Assembly (NCBI GenBank): GCA_013396915.1
Contig: VWZL01004639.1
Location: 1-64,000 of the forward strand
Source: Stercorarius parasiticus
Taxonomy: Eukaryota; Chordata; Aves; Charadriiformes; Stercorariidae
Length of the DNA: 64,000 bases
Direction of reading: 5' to 3'
The notes under the pieces: generated by a model
What the model was told of the DNA's origin: nothing
Database searches by the model: none
Seen by the model: only the letters and a program-made list of their open reading frames with translations
Translations under genes and position numbers: made by a program
Part shown: one piece after another, positions 1-14,600 of the stretch
Numbering within the stretch: position 1 is the stretch's first letter
How the letters are laid out: each line of letters begins with the position of its first letter

Positions 1-2542
1 TTGGTGGTGTTTTTTTTTTCCTTGCGTGCCTTTATAATGGGCTAAAGCTAAAAGGATCATCTTCCTAGGGTGCTTTTTGATACCTACCTTTTTCTTGTAT
101 CACTTCCTCAAGTGTATCTTTTCTCATGCAAAATAACTTCTGCTTCTACTTACGGTTTTTAGAGGTTGTTTTTTCTCTAAACTTCTTTCTGTTACTTTTT
201 GTAAGCAGAGTCATGGCATTTGTCCCATAAAAATCAGTAAGATGGGGAAAAGCCCCAGAAACTCACAAACAGGTTGAGATGTGGAACAATACACAAAATC
301 ATATTAGTGTCTGTGCTTGGAAAGTTTCATTGTTTGTCTTTGCTTTTTTTTCCCCTCCCAGTTGGAGGCTTATAGCCTATTTCAAAGTATTTTTCAGTCT
401 TGCAATTGTTAGCTGATATAGCAAGTTATGTGTATTTATTTTGGTATTTCTGGACTCCTAGTTGTGTCCAGTCTTAGCACAGGCAGTATTTTTTATTTTG
501 ACCCAAGTAAGCACAGTGTTACTTAGGCCAATAGGTCTTCCTTGTGCAATGATATTCTTTATGTCAGTACCATGTTACAAACCAGGTTTCTCTGCCTGCT
601 ATCTATACAGATTATGTTGGGAATTTGTTATTAGTGTTGCAAAGATGAGTGTAGTCTGTGTGGAAGCTTCTGTAGCTGTTTACGTCTTTTCAAGAATTGA
701 ATCTTCCTATTGTTCATTGTAGCAATGTTTTCAGATAATATTTTTAGCACTTCAGTCGCTTATGGTCCCACCTCCAAATATTTACTGTTTCTCTTCATCG
801 ACTAACATTGCAAGATTTTCAAGGGCATTGCACTTTGAGAAAAAAACCCTCCATGCTACTTCTGTCATTCTTTTTAGCGTTCAGTGATCTAATCTGTGAT
901 AAAGTCCTCGGAGAAGAGGAAAAAAAATGTTTGAAAACTGGTACTTCTTGATTTGCTGTTCTTTAATTTAACTTTGCCATTGGTTTTGCTCTGTAAATGA
1001 CACTTATGGATTATTAGATGCATATTATTCAACTGAATTAATGCAAAGTTTTAACCACATAGCATATAAAATTTGCTGTTTTTTCACTATATTCAGCCAA
1101 ATTTTATAGAAGTGTTTTTCTGTATGTTTTTTCTTTTCCTTTTTTTGTGAGGAAAATTATTGGAGGACTTGAGTTGCCAATTCACTTGTCCTTCTTTTTT
1201 TAAAAATTGAAGTGTGCAACGAGTCTCCCATGTGTTTTAGTAGTTTTAGAAGAATTCAAGAAGAAAACTTGCTTGCCAACCAAATTGTCATCTTTGTGAT
1301 GTCCTTCTGCCTGGATGTTGTTGCATAGTCAGTGATGAACGAGATTTATATTTTTAGCTAGTAAGCAACCTCCCCTATTCTCTGCCTTCCCCAAAAGAAA
1401 GCAAGCCATGAACTTTCTGGGTCTTCAAGGATGATAATCGAGCATCAAAGGTGGAGGGAGGGGAACATGAACATCCTCTGTCCCTCTATGTGCGCAGAAC
1501 ACCACTCAATGGAAATACTAAACTTTGAAGCAGTGTTCTTTGTTTTCTTCGTGATTGTGTTATATACCGCCACCATGTCACTGTCAATAGAATGGCTGGT
1601 TTTGCAACCACCTGGCTTTAGCTGGAAGCCAGAGTTAGCTATCTGAGTTCTTCAGGTTCCTTTTTCAATCTGGAGATCTGCGCAATCTAAAATAACAAGC
1701 ACTGCTGGCTCCTCTTGTATTTTTATTTTTTTTTAACGAAGAGAATTTATACTCTCTTCTTCCTCCTCAGTTTTAAGGTTGCAAAGGCCTAATTTTAGTG
1801 GGATGATGAAAGCTGTATTGCCCTTGTTATTTCCTAGGTTGTTGGAAGGTGTGGGCTGGATTTTGTTATTAAGAGGTTTTGACTGTTTCAAATTTCTAAT
1901 ACTTGAAATAGATGGAGGGGGGGGGGAAAATGACGTATTGTTGTGAATACAGCAGACCTCCTGTCAGTCATCTTAATTGCGAATACCTTGTACCTGAGAG
2001 GCAGGGACCTTCTTTCTCTGGGTGTGCTTGAACAGAGAGTTGGGCATTAGGAGTTGATGCCTGTTAAAAGTGAGATTTTGCTTTCTGTTGAGTTGGTAGC
2101 GTGCTGGAAGCTGCGTCCTTCAGACCAAAGTTGCTGCTAACAGCTGTTGCTGAGCCAGCCTGTCTGCGCTCTTCTTCCAGGTATTCCGAGCGATAACAGA
2201 TTCTTCTGTTTCTCACGGGTGTTGTTAATGTAGTTGTTAGTCCCTAACAGGGCAGTGTATTTCATAAATAAAATATAGCCATATTCCATACTCCTGCTCT
2301 AGTGGCTTTTCCAAAGTTCCATGTCTCATGATGTCTAGAGCTGGTTTCAACTTGGTTGTAAACTGCTGATGAGCTAAAAGTACTGGATAATTACATTTTT
2401 AAACTTCATCATAGTGAATATTGTAAAAGGAGAGAAGAGGTATTTTTCAGTGATCTTCTTATACTTCATTGATGAAGCTAGTACCTTGTGATGCATCTAT
2501 TACCTTGAGATTTTAAAATATAACATAAATGTTTTATTTCAG
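1..2542 (+). other. PTPN12: PTPN12 intron 1 (3' part)
   Basis: AT-rich sequence upstream of the first exon in the window. It ends in a polypyrimidine tract and AG (TTTTATTTCAG). There is a 10-bp G run at 1917-1926. The small ORFs here show no recognisable protein. I see no promoter, and exon 1 with its initiator Met must lie upstream of position 1. Confidence 0.85.
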
Positions 2543-2651
2543 AGGTTAAGAAGATTATCAACAAAATACAGAACAGAGAAGATCTACCCAACAGCCACTG
2601 GAGAAAAAGAAGAAAATGTTAAAAAGAATAGATACAAGGATATACTACCAT
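2543..2651 (+). CDS. PTPN12: PTPN12 exon 2
   Basis: Encodes residues 34-69 plus the first base of the Phe70 codon. It begins [13 protein letters not shown]. The RRLS motif contains Ser39, which PKA and PKC are known to phosphorylate in mammalian PTP-PEST to lower activity. It continues with [23 protein letters not shown], the N-terminal phosphotyrosine-recognition region of PTP domains. The acceptor is TTTCAG and the donor GTAAGT. Confidence 0.96.
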
Positions 2652-5600
2652 GTAAGTCTGATTTCTGTGTTGATAGAAGACAAAGGCAAGTGCTTGTTAT
2701 TCTTAATGTATTTTGAATTTTACTTTTTAGCTATTACGGAGGGGCAAAATTGGAGATTATTTGCTGAAATGTAACTTTGATTAAATTTTTATTTTTAACT
2801 TGGAAGGCAAAGTGAGTGAACGTTTGTATATTTTATTGGGAGAGCTATCGTATAGAGAAAAAATGTGTGCTAAGTCTCAAGCCCTATCAAGCTAACATTT
2901 TCATTTTAGCTTGGAATACTGTAGAACTTCACTAGATGCTTAACTGTATTTTTTTCCTTAGGAGCATGTTATTCATGGTAGAAGACAAAAAAATGTTAGC
3001 ATAAACTCTAGATGAGATTTTAAGGAGTCTTAAGGAATGTGGCTTTGTGGTTTGAAGTAAAATGCTTTTTTGCCTGTTTGTGTCCTGCAAACAGTGTCAG
3101 AGAACTTTCCGTGCTAGATTATCTTTGGTTTGTATTTTGCTAGAGCCCAAATGAAATTCTGTTTAATGTATGAACACAGAAAACAAAAGCCAGAGTAGAA
3201 TTTAAATTTTAAAATGACCAATGTGTGGATATAACAGATCAGTGATCTGTAATGACAAGATTGCCTGTTAGAAGCTCACTTTGTGTAGCTCATGAGGCTG
3301 TATATTTCAGGAGCTCTTACCGTGCTTCTCAATATGAGTAGCTGACAGATTAAAGGATAGTCTTCTGACAAATGCCACTTTTCATATCCCAGATGATGAG
3401 CAACAGTTAGATTTTACTCTGTTTAGCTTTCTCAGAAGTGTTAGGAGATTTAAAACCAATTTGAAGTTGAAAATGGTCTTAAGCATCATTAGCTTTCATT
3501 TCCAAAATATATTCTAGTAATAAGCTCCAGTGAATTACTGCGTGTTTCAGATTGTTGCATACCTATGTGCTCTGTTTTTCTAGTGCTGGAACTTTTACTG
3601 TTTATCAGCGCTTGGAGCAACACTTCCAGCAGTAAACTTTGCCTTAAAGCCACAGACCCTAGATTCTTTAACAAGGTGGGCATAGTGCTTGCTGCTGCAC
3701 GGAAGGAAGGGCACATGTATTCAAATTTTGCTGGAGGATATATGTATAACATACATGACATGTTGAAGAGTAGTGTGGTACTAAGCTCAACTGCAGCAAA
3801 ATAGTTAAATAGAATTGGTTTTTTGGTGTTTTGTTTTGTTGTTTTTTTTTTTTTACTTGGAAGGAAACATGTTTAATGGATGTAGTGAAAAAGAGAGGGG
3901 AAGTTGTTATGGTCATCTTATTAAAAGTTGTTAAAATCTTTCTTCCATGCTGACATTTTGGTAGATCATGAATAATAAGCAAAATCATGGTAGCACTGAG
4001 GCTGAATCGAAGAGACATGGCTAGTCCAGTAGTGAATGGCTGCGACTAGAGTTGTAGATGTGCTTTTCCCTCATCTACATAAAAAAAAAAAACCAAACAA
4101 AAAACAAAACAAAACAAAAAAACCCTCCCAAAACCCCCCCCAAAAATCTGAGTCACTGGGATCTGAAAGGGTAGACAGGTCACAGTGGAGAAAATGAGCA
4201 AACCTCAAAGCTGACATTAACTGAAAATACATCTTCAATTTTCCTCAAAGGAAGAATATCTTCAACCATCCAAAGGTTCCAGCAATAAAGTGATGGGAGA
4301 TCAGCTTGACAAAAATGAAAGCCAGGAGATGTTCTGGAGGAGGGAGGAGGATGATACTTTGCCTATCTTTTATAAATCCAGAAAAGAACTTATATTTGTA
4401 ACTTAATTGCAGATCAGTGCTATATTTATCAGAAATTGTTACTGCTACCAGAGAGATCAGTACCTCAATACTGGCTCCAGAGTGCACGTTCACATTACAG
4501 TTCACTAAGCCATCCTAGATGATAGTTAAATGAAACATGCTGGTCACTGGTTACCTGAAAACACCAATTAGTAATTGAGAACTGAGCCTTTAAGTATATA
4601 TAAATGTCCAAGCACTTAATCTTCTGAACTTGGAACCTGCACTGGAATTTTTTTGTAGATAATTCTATTCCAGACCTAAAACTCTGAAGGAGCTGAGCTG
4701 TGGCAGATAAAGGCGGGAAAGTGCTCTAGAATTTTGGATCTGCTGGGAAGATAGGAGCCCTCATTAGCCTACCACTTTAATTAGCCTGGTCTGCCACTTA
4801 AAAGTAGTTTTTAGTACTAAGTCTGTGCCACCACTGCATGCTTGTAAACTGTCCTTTCTTTTTCGTTAGATGTATGAGAGTGTAATACAGTGTGATATGT
4901 TATAAGGATTTCTCTAAGCCTTTATGTGAGAGTACGTTGTCCTTAGATCTGTGATCTGAATGTCTTGTAATCTACGCTGGTGCTTTTTTAGGAAGCATTA
5001 CATGGCAACACAAACATTTTTTGCATGTTATCAGGACTCTGGCTGAAAATTTCACTATCTTGGAAGCTTTTTGGAAGAGCTTTCTGTATAGAAATAACTC
5101 TTAGCATGTACTTCTTGTGGGCATGGTTCCTTGTTTTATTACCAGTGGTGTTTTGACAAAAAAAAAACCCCAACCAACCATATTTCCTCTTCCTAAATAG
5201 ACTTGTTCTTTATGTTTTTCCTTGAGTTTAGCTCTAATAAAAGTTTTAGCAGCTGTTCTGTGGTTGAGGGATTGACCCTGGGAGCAGAAAGTAACAGAAA
5301 TTGCTCGAGCAGATGCTGTTTCTGCAGATACTTTTGTTCCCCAGTTCAAAGAGAATTTTTTTTTATCTGGATTTCCAACTAAAACAGCTTCTATTATAGA
5401 GATAGGTTGAATGATTTTTATGTGATAGCTATGAAGTGTTTGTATCAACAGGAGCTGGAAAGACTGGCAAACCTGCTAACCACCTACCTTCCTTCTTAGT
5501 AAAAATCATCAGGTTGTTTCTGTATTAAAGATGTACTTAATTATTTTTTTTCTACGCCAAAAAGAATTCAAAGATGTTTAGTTTATTCTGTCAACAAGTA

Positions 5601-8600
5601 ATAAAGGCTATTTTTAAGACTACTGAAGATTTTGGCCTCTAAAGATCTGCTGTTTTTATAAGAAGCTTTCTCTGAGACAGTCAGTAATGCTGGAGGCAGA
5701 AACCTGAAATGTCAGAACCCCCTAAATGAAGGAATCTGCTTCAAATAGTTGAAAGTGCCCCAGCAAAGTGCGTAGACCAGTGTTTGGGGGAGAGAAGTCA
5801 GGCTGTGCCTGAGCAATAAACCCCAGTGCATGGTGACTTATCTTTGGGAAACATTCTTTAATGCTTAATTTCTTCTATACATATAATGTGCACTATATGT
5901 ATTACATTTACTGTTACATATTGATTTACATGTGTTGCAATTCTTCTCTTAAAAAAAAAATAATAAAAAATTCTTCTTTTAGTTGATCATAGCCGGGTTA
6001 AACTGACCTTAAAAACTCCCCCACAAGATTCAGACTACATCAATGCAAACTTTATTAAGGTATGTATTACTATCTTACCAGTTTCTAAATTCTTTTTAAG
6101 CTTTTATTTCATATCAGTGCAGTTTTAATATTACAGTCTGAGATAAGAATTTAAAGCTGCGAGGAAAGATTTTCTTTTATTATGACTTGAATAAATTTGC
6201 AAGCATAATGCCATTTAGAAAGCAATTTTAAAGTTTTAATATTACTCTAAGCATAAGTATAATAGAAAATATTTTAAAGTGACAGGCAACCAAATTGGAA
6301 CTTTATACCACAGGAAAATTCAGATGCGATTGTTTTAACAGCTGATAGTGCTACAAATACCAGATTTTGAAAGTCTGTTTTTAGGGATGATAAATGAGGC
6401 GTTTGACAAATTGTGTATGTTAATGTGCACTTCTTGCTGTTCATGGCAGAAGTGTGGCAATGGAATTTTATCTAACGTTCTTAAAGAGAAGCCAGTTTGG
6501 CTGAAAGCCTGTAACACTTTTGTTTCAAAGTATGAATATCTTGGGCTTGAAAAGCTGAATGTAAATATCTTCAAGCTTTATATAAAACAAATTTTTAAAA
6601 ATTTGGAGGTTTGAAATGTGGTATTTCTGGGAGGGAGGAACTGAAATTTGTTCAAGGGGATGCTTTTTAGCAGCAAGATTTTCAAATTTTCATCATTAAA
6701 TGTTTGAGTAACAAAGAAAAAATGGACTTTAATGGAATCTTCAGGATCTGAACATACAGAAACATATTTTTGTGTTACAGTCTCTGGTGGCACAGCGGCT
6801 GTTACAATCTTGGGCTCCCTTGAAATCGCCAGCAAAATTCCCACTAATGTAAATGGGAGTCATATTTCATGTTTACCCATCCTGTTGTATAAAAGAAAGA
6901 GATACTCTAATTTTACATGATTATAACCTGAAGCTTTTTTTATTCAGTGCAGATAAATTTTCTTTATAAACATTAATGGCTTCCTTGTGCAATCCTAGGG
7001 AGTACATGGGCCAAAAGCATATGTTGCTACCCAGGGACCATTAGCAAATACAGTAATAGACTTCTGGAGGATGATATGGGAATACAATGTTGCTGTAAGT
7101 ACCTACTTAAAACCCAAAATTGTATATTACCTTATTTCATGGCACAGTGATTATGTATCTTTTACCTGAGCTGGCTATTATTATCAAAAATGTTGACAGT
7201 GATATAGTCCATTTACTTCTCGAATCTTGTTTTTGTACTTTAAATAGCATTCTGTATATCATTAATATTATTTGTCCAATTTAATAATATAAATTCAAAG
7301 TAATTGTTTTATTGAATGAATATGAAACTGTAACTATTTATGAACAGGTTGATGCTTGATTACATCTGTCCTGTAGGAAACCTTACAACTCTGATTTAAT
7401 GTGGGCTGACAAAATCGGATACAAAGGCAGCATGTGAAACAAAAAATAAAAGCCTACCTCTATTTATGCTAATCATGATTTACTTATTGGATTACATATT
7501 CTACGTCTTTTTAAACAGCTATTGTCAGGAGTTAACTTTTTAGTACTGTTAAAATTTGATATGTTCAACAAATTATTTCTGAAGTATTTTTGGTTTATCA
7601 GACACTTAAATCAGGGTTGCTTATTGTAACAAGTAGCTTACCTGTTGGTGCGATTTTTTTGTGCTGTTTACATCAATGTATCTGAAGTAGTTTCATCTAA
7701 GAAATCTGATTCTTGTTTTTTAAATAGTTGGTTTTTGCACCTACTTTAAACAGTCTGTCATTTTAAGCAAATATAGCTGTATGTTTCTTCCAATTGGCAA
7801 GTGGTTCTACATTTTTATAAGTTTAGGCTCGAGTCAGACTGAATAAATAAGGTATTTGTACAGGATTACAGTGAATTAAAATTAAATAACCTTAAAATGT
7901 TGTATTAGCATTGTAGATTATTTTGTGTGGGATAAAACTTGGGTACTATTTTAGAATTAAAAGAGGATGCATCTGCAGATAGGAAAATAGTATTAATTAG
8001 TCTCTTCAGTAGTAACCAATTAAGGAGTATCAGTATCTGTCCAGATATAAGCAGGCAGTGGAGTGTTGGTGAATTTACTTGATCTAAAACCAGCTAACTG
8101 AGCAATTTTTTTTGTCTTTTCAGATAATTGTAATGGCCTGTCGGGAATTTGAAATGGGAAGGGTACGTATACTAAATACAAAACTAAATGAGCATTGCCC
8201 ATGCAGGGCAATATGCCAATACCTGTGAAGCTTCGTATGCCAAATCCATAACTGTAAAACTAATCTGCCAGATTGAATGAGAACGCTTACCCTTATATTC
8301 GTATACATAGAAAATAATGAATGTGATGGCTTTTCTTAGCCCCATTTATATTGTTACATTATTATTTAGGTGTCATCTCAGTGGAATATATATGTTTGTA
8401 TACAGAACTGTACCAGTGGTCTCTTTCTGGTCATGTCACTATGGAAAAAATCTTGCTCTTTATGGGATGTAGGCCAACTATCAAAATCCGGAGTCCTTCA
8501 TAATTTCCTGTCAATTGATACAGCTGCAAAAACAATCCATCTTTTAAATCTCTCTGATATATTCTTATATTCTTTCCTGAGAAGTAAAAAAAAAAAAGCG

Positions 8601-11600
8601 GTCCATTATTGTGAACTTCAAACTTCCACAAAAACTAAATTATCTCTCATTGCTTCCCTCTGTATGATGTGTGTTTGTGCATATGTGGGCAGTCATGAAT
8701 TTCACATCCTAATTTTCAAGGTGTCTTTTGGCTGTATTTATTGGTAATCTGGATTTTTTGTTTCATTTTTCTTTTGTTATCCAAAAGAGAAGACATTTTA
8801 CTATCTTAAAAGAAGTCCAGCAAGGCACCAGTAGGCAGGTGTTAAGGAAAAGCACCTAGTAAGAGAGAGTATAAGGCATTCAAGATTATCATTTTTTCTG
8901 CTCTGCTTCTGTTAATCATCATGTTTCAGTACCACACATGAATTAAATTAGGATTCTTTGCTTTAACAGAAAAAATGTGAACGTTACTGGCCTCTGTACG
9001 GAGAAGCAGCTGTAACTTTTGGACCATTTCGTGTTTCCTGTGTAAGTATAAAGCTTTATAATTAATTTTGAAGGATTTAATGCTTTTGTAACTTAAAATA
9101 ACTGTTCAACAAACAGTTTGTATTACAAAACAAATGCTTTTTTTAATTGTTCGGTACCAAATTTTACACAAAGACTCTCAAAGGAATGCAGTGGAGAACA
9201 ATGTGTGTATGTAAAAAAAAAAATCATGGAGGATTCAAAAAGCCACACAGCTTAAAGTAGGGAGCCTGTGTGCCGTGGTCTAGTATCTTTTTATGTATCA
9301 TTTCTTTAGCTTTACATTGTGGAGTTTTGAATATCTGTACCATACTCAAGACATCGAATAATATTCATGCAGTTGTTTCTCAGTTATGACTTGTGCGTTC
9401 TGGATGTGCATGAGGAACAAAATTAACACTGGAAAAGGTTATTTTCCTTAAGTTACATAAAGTGAATTAGCATAAATAGAGAAAATGGAAATTAAAGTAT
9501 TTTTTTAACTTGTTTCATTGGTAACAGATACAGGTTTATTTGAAAATGCTTCCTTTGCTTCTATTGTCGCTTTTAAAATCAAAACACAAATGCATAGCAG
9601 ATCACCATTGAGGTCTGAATCTTTTCCTGGAGAATTCCCCGGGGGTAATGTCAAGTAAGCTCCAGAAAGATGGAGGAAACCTCAACATTTCCATTGCATG
9701 TTTTGTCAGCGTTATCAGGAGTTCTGATCTCTCAGCATAACTACTAGAGCCTCTTCCAGTTTTGATACTTGCTCATAAATGATAACGTAAGGATTTCTGG
9801 CAGATTAATAGGCAGGAAGAGGGACTGTGAATAGCTCCTATGCCAAGCACAGCAGGGAATGGAAAGTAATCATTCTTTTGGCAGCTGCCATCTCAGCATC
9901 ACATAAGAGTATACCCCAGTGGGTTTTTGCAATCATCTTTCCTCGGTAGAGAAAGCTGGAGAGTAAAAGAAGTCATGGTGCAATGACCGTTTCACAAAAG
10001 GGGGCCGCTTACATAGCAGAAATTCACTTCATGAATTGTGAGGTTTTCATGGTATGGGTGAGGATACAGTGTGTGGGAGTGTAGCCACCAAAACCAATAT
10101 GCTCAGCATTCCTTAGGTGTGGAATGGTGTCTGGTTGCCTTTGTACACACCTGTTTATGCATCTTTATTGCTTCCTGCTTTAAACACATTTGTGGCCTGT
10201 TTGTCCAACTTCTGGCTCTTAGAGTTGTGGTCACATCATCAAGCCTTTGCTTCTAGATGATGCCAAGGGCCGTCCAGCCTCTCACATTGTGTTCAATGAC
10301 AGCCTAATTATTTAAGGGAAGAGAGTAGAAAATAGACCGTGTGTAGAAAGATCCTTCTCCTTGTATGTGTTTTCAGCTTCTAGGCATGGACTAGCAGAAC
10401 TTCCTAAATTGGGTGCTGCCCCTGCATTATCAATATTTTATAATACAGTGGATGATGAATTTGACAAATTTTTTTTGTTTGGGTTTTGTTTTTTGTCACT
10501 TATTCTTTCTGACATTCACATTGTGTTGTTGGAAGAAAACACTTCCCTGTGTCTTTATTTTTATTCTTGCCACCTGGTAGCTGAATCAGGTTCTATTATG
10601 TTCTATTAGTTACTATTAGGATATGAATGAAACCTGGCATGAAAGTATTGAGTATAACTGTCATCGGTATAAATGGTCTTACTGTGAACTTTTTACATGG
10701 AAGTTCATGATTGGCACTAACCGTTCACTTATTCTAAAACGGTGGAATTGATCCATTCCAAGTTGATCTCAAAACTGTTTTTTTTCTTTTCCTTAACTCA
10801 AAATTACATGTATTTCAACGGGAATTGCTGCTATTTTCTAGCTGAAGTTCTTTAAGGTATTCAGAAAGAGCTAGTATGCCGGTTTAGGAAGCTATTAATC
10901 CTGCTTTGAAACACCTGAGTTTAAACTTTGGGTTTTTAGTTACATCCTGTATCCTGCATATTGATTTTTTTTTTTTTTTTTTCCAATTCATTACTGTTTT
11001 CTCATGTTTAGGAAGCTGAGCAAGCAAGAACAGATTACTTCATTAGAACGTTATTACTTGAATTTCAAAATGTAAGTATATGATCACTTCTGGTCTCAAC
11101 TTTAATGGTGGTTCAAAGGTCTCTAAAAATGATACAGTGGAGGAAACTCATGAAAATATCTTCACTTTTTTAGGTGCAGACTGTATATGTATGTAAATCA
11201 TCAAGTTCAGAAGTGATGTTAAAAGCTTAGTATATAAGAAAAGAGTAGTGGAACTCTATACTTGTCTTTTATTTATGTTCTTGGTTAGCCAAAGTTGTGT
11301 GATGGTCTTCAATAGCATGCGTTAACAACTAGAAAGCTTCTGTCAGCCTAGGAGAATTTCACTGTTTACCCCAACTTGAAATATGATGACAAACTGAATC
11401 AAACTTGGCAGAATAAACTGTTTCCTCTAGTTAGCTTCTTTTTGGGTAAAGTTATGTGTACTTGTTAGAATTCGCCCTATACTTTCATTTATTGTCAAGA
11501 GGGTTTTGCAATGTTAAAAGATATTTCTGATGCTCGTTCATATGCTTGTATTGCCAAATCAAAGTAAAGCAAGAATGATGATAACAAGGTACTGATTTAT

Positions 11601-14600
11601 TTTTCTTCCCCAAAGTTTCTCACTCTAGCTTGTAAAAAGTTACCCTCTTTGGAATTGAAATAGATACGAAAAATATGGCATGTTCTTGACTAAATTGAGT
11701 TGCATTGTCTTTTTGCTTGGAGAACTTCTGCATGGGGGAATTGTATGTAATATATTCAAGGGTCAAGATAGAAATGTACTTTTTAAAAAGTGAGCTTAAG
11801 GCTGTGGAATTCTTGAAGGTTTGATATCCTAGTGCTTCAAGATGCAGAATTGGCTTACCAGACAAGTATTCTGGTAAACCAATTTGTTTACGCTATTTAA
11901 GTTGGCAACTGTAAATGATTCCAATTAGTCCCTTTATATAGGAAATTGAGTTTGTTCATCTTAGTGAAAACCTATGACACAAACTACTGTAAAACACAAG
12001 ACCTACTTCATAAGTGAGTATGTTACATTAATTGTGAAAATTGTGATCTATTCAGTGAAATAAGAGCACTTGCATTCTCATGTAAGTGTTAAGAATGAGT
12101 GATTTAAGCCTTTCGTACAAACTTATAGTGAAATGTCAGATTTGAGCTGATTATTTTTCTGAAAAGCAACTGTCAGTAAAAGTAACTGTAGAGCTGTCCT
12201 GCAAAAACATGAAGGATGACAGTCTATTTTACAGAATACCTGTCATTTTAATTGACATCCTGTATTAAAAAATGATTTATTAAAGGTTAGTCTCATTTAT
12301 GGTTATATCTTCTTTAGAGTGTTTTGTTCCCTTTAAACAACTGGTATCACGACAGTTATGAAAACTGTTTAATCATGAGGGGGGTAATTTTGGGGGATAA
12401 TTTGTGTCTGCAGTAGCTTGCTAGGTTCTTGTAGTGGAATGCATGAACTTTGTTTCTGTTAGTGTGTCCTGAATGCTCATAACTGACTGCTATGAAACAT
12501 TTTAGATAGCAGAAATTAACTGCATAATAACTGGGTTTCGCAGCACTTATTGAAATGGTGGACTTAACAGAAAAGATATCAAAACCCTCAAAGTAGAACC
12601 TACATTGCTTTTAATACTTGAATTTCACAAGAACCGGTTACTTCAGAAACTGTAGCTAATTTACATTTTGCTTGCATATACTATACATGCAAATCATGTT
12701 CAGCTACTTGACTTCCATGAGTTCTGTAACAGTTAATTTGTATAGGATGCCTGGGTACTACGTAAAAACTAAGTAGTAACAAAAAGCTACAGTTTACGCT
12801 ATGGTTTTGGTCTTAGCAAAGAGCCTTTAAGGAGTAATCTAATTGAAAGTATTAAGAAGATATGTTGATATTCAACCTACGCAGCTGATAAAATGAAATT
12901 TTTTCAGCCTTACCTAGCAAATTTGCTTCAGGATTTCTGTGAGCACAGATTTTGCTAATGAATTACAGACTTTTCATCTTTGAAGAATTCTAAGTGTAGC
13001 TTTGGACTGGGGAGGAAAATATGTGTAGGAAAATACCCTTTTTAAGTTCACTTCTGTGGCTTTCCAGAATAATGAAAAGCTTTGTCACTTCTGTAAAATT
13101 TTCAATGGAGTATGATAAAAAGCACTATGCAAAAGAATCTAAAATTCATATAAATATACAGAGTTATTGTAGTTTCTAGGAGGAAAACCACTTTGACTGA
13201 AACTTGAAGATTATTTTAAGCTAAAACACCAGGTTCTTTCTTAAAAAGTGGCAGTAAAAAAAGGACTATGAAGGTTCCATTTAATTTCCATATAAAAAGC
13301 ATAAATTCAGAAAAAAATTTTCTGACAGTTGTGCTATGTGAAAAATCACTGGTTTTGTCTCTTTAAATGTAATTAAGTAAAAGTTCTTTGTGGTCCTTAA
13401 TAGGCAGCAGTACCTTTTTTTGTCCCTACTGATGACATTGGTTTTACGTAGTCATTTGGGGTTTTAAAATTTATTTTCTTAGGCTAAATTTTCTCTTGTT
13501 TTTGCTAGGTACAGCACTTCTAAGGGTCTGACAAAAGTAAAGCATCAAAAGTAGTTGGCTCAGTTGGAAGAGGATATAAATTTCCATGCTCAAAAGACCC
13601 ACTATGTTGCTTCTCAGTTAACTAAACAGAGGTAGTGTAGGTCTTGAAACTTGTAACCCGTAACGTTGATCAAAAAATCCGTATGCCTCTCTAGTACATT
13701 ACTTTGAGGGTATAGTAGAATCCAGAGGTGTGACAGCAGCATGGAAAGGTGCAGTAGAACTAGCTTTACTGCGGATGGTTTGGCTAATGAGGAGAAAGAG
13801 AAAGAGGATTTGGTCTTTGAATAATTCAGGTACCTGAGTAACTGGGCTGTTCTAAAGCCTGCTTCTTACCTTGTCTTTAGCATTATTGTAACATGAGCTA
13901 ACTAGAATAAAAGTGTACCTACTGTTGTTGCAAGTGTGAGCCATATTTAGATATGGCCTGAATTATTTCTCTCACTTTCTTGTGTGAGTGCATACACACA
14001 CACACACACCCCCACACACCACCACCACCACCAAAACCCCTCCGTTTTTTTCCAATGTAAGTTACTGGAGTACAAATGGAAAAAGAACCTTTCATGATGG
14101 TCTTTCTATTTCTCTCTCCCTTTCAAAGTCTAAGACTGTAAGGACAGAGAATCTTTTAACACAGTGCAATGTTGTAGGTCCTTTAACTGATAGAGAGGGA
14201 CTTCTGTGAACTGTCCCATAGTTCGTTCTTCTGTGTGTTACCAGCACTCAAAATACTACCTTAGAATTTTCCTTTTGTTTTTGAAGTGGTATAAGCTGTA
14301 GAGTTTTTTTTACTGCAGAAAATGGCTTTGCTTGTCCACCCTTAATCATGCAAAAAGTGTATTATTTATTTCATGCAAACTCCTAAAATATGTATTATCA
14401 TTAACACCTTTCTCTCTCCCTTAGGAGACTCGTAGTGTCTATCAATTTCATTATGTTAACTGGCCTGACCATGATGTCCCTTCGTCTTTCGATTCTATTC
14501 TGGACATGATCAGCTTGATGAGAGAATACCAGGAACATGAAGATGTGCCAATTTGTATACACTGCAGGTATCAAATATATTTATTTTTTAAGTTTATGTA

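Noticed and set aside
8370..8747. 125-codon ORF in intron 5
   Set aside because: No recognisable domain, hydrophobic chance composition and no splice context.
13988..14209. Thr/His-rich ORF
   Set aside because: Begins in a CA/CAC microsatellite and then runs into unrelated intron sequence.
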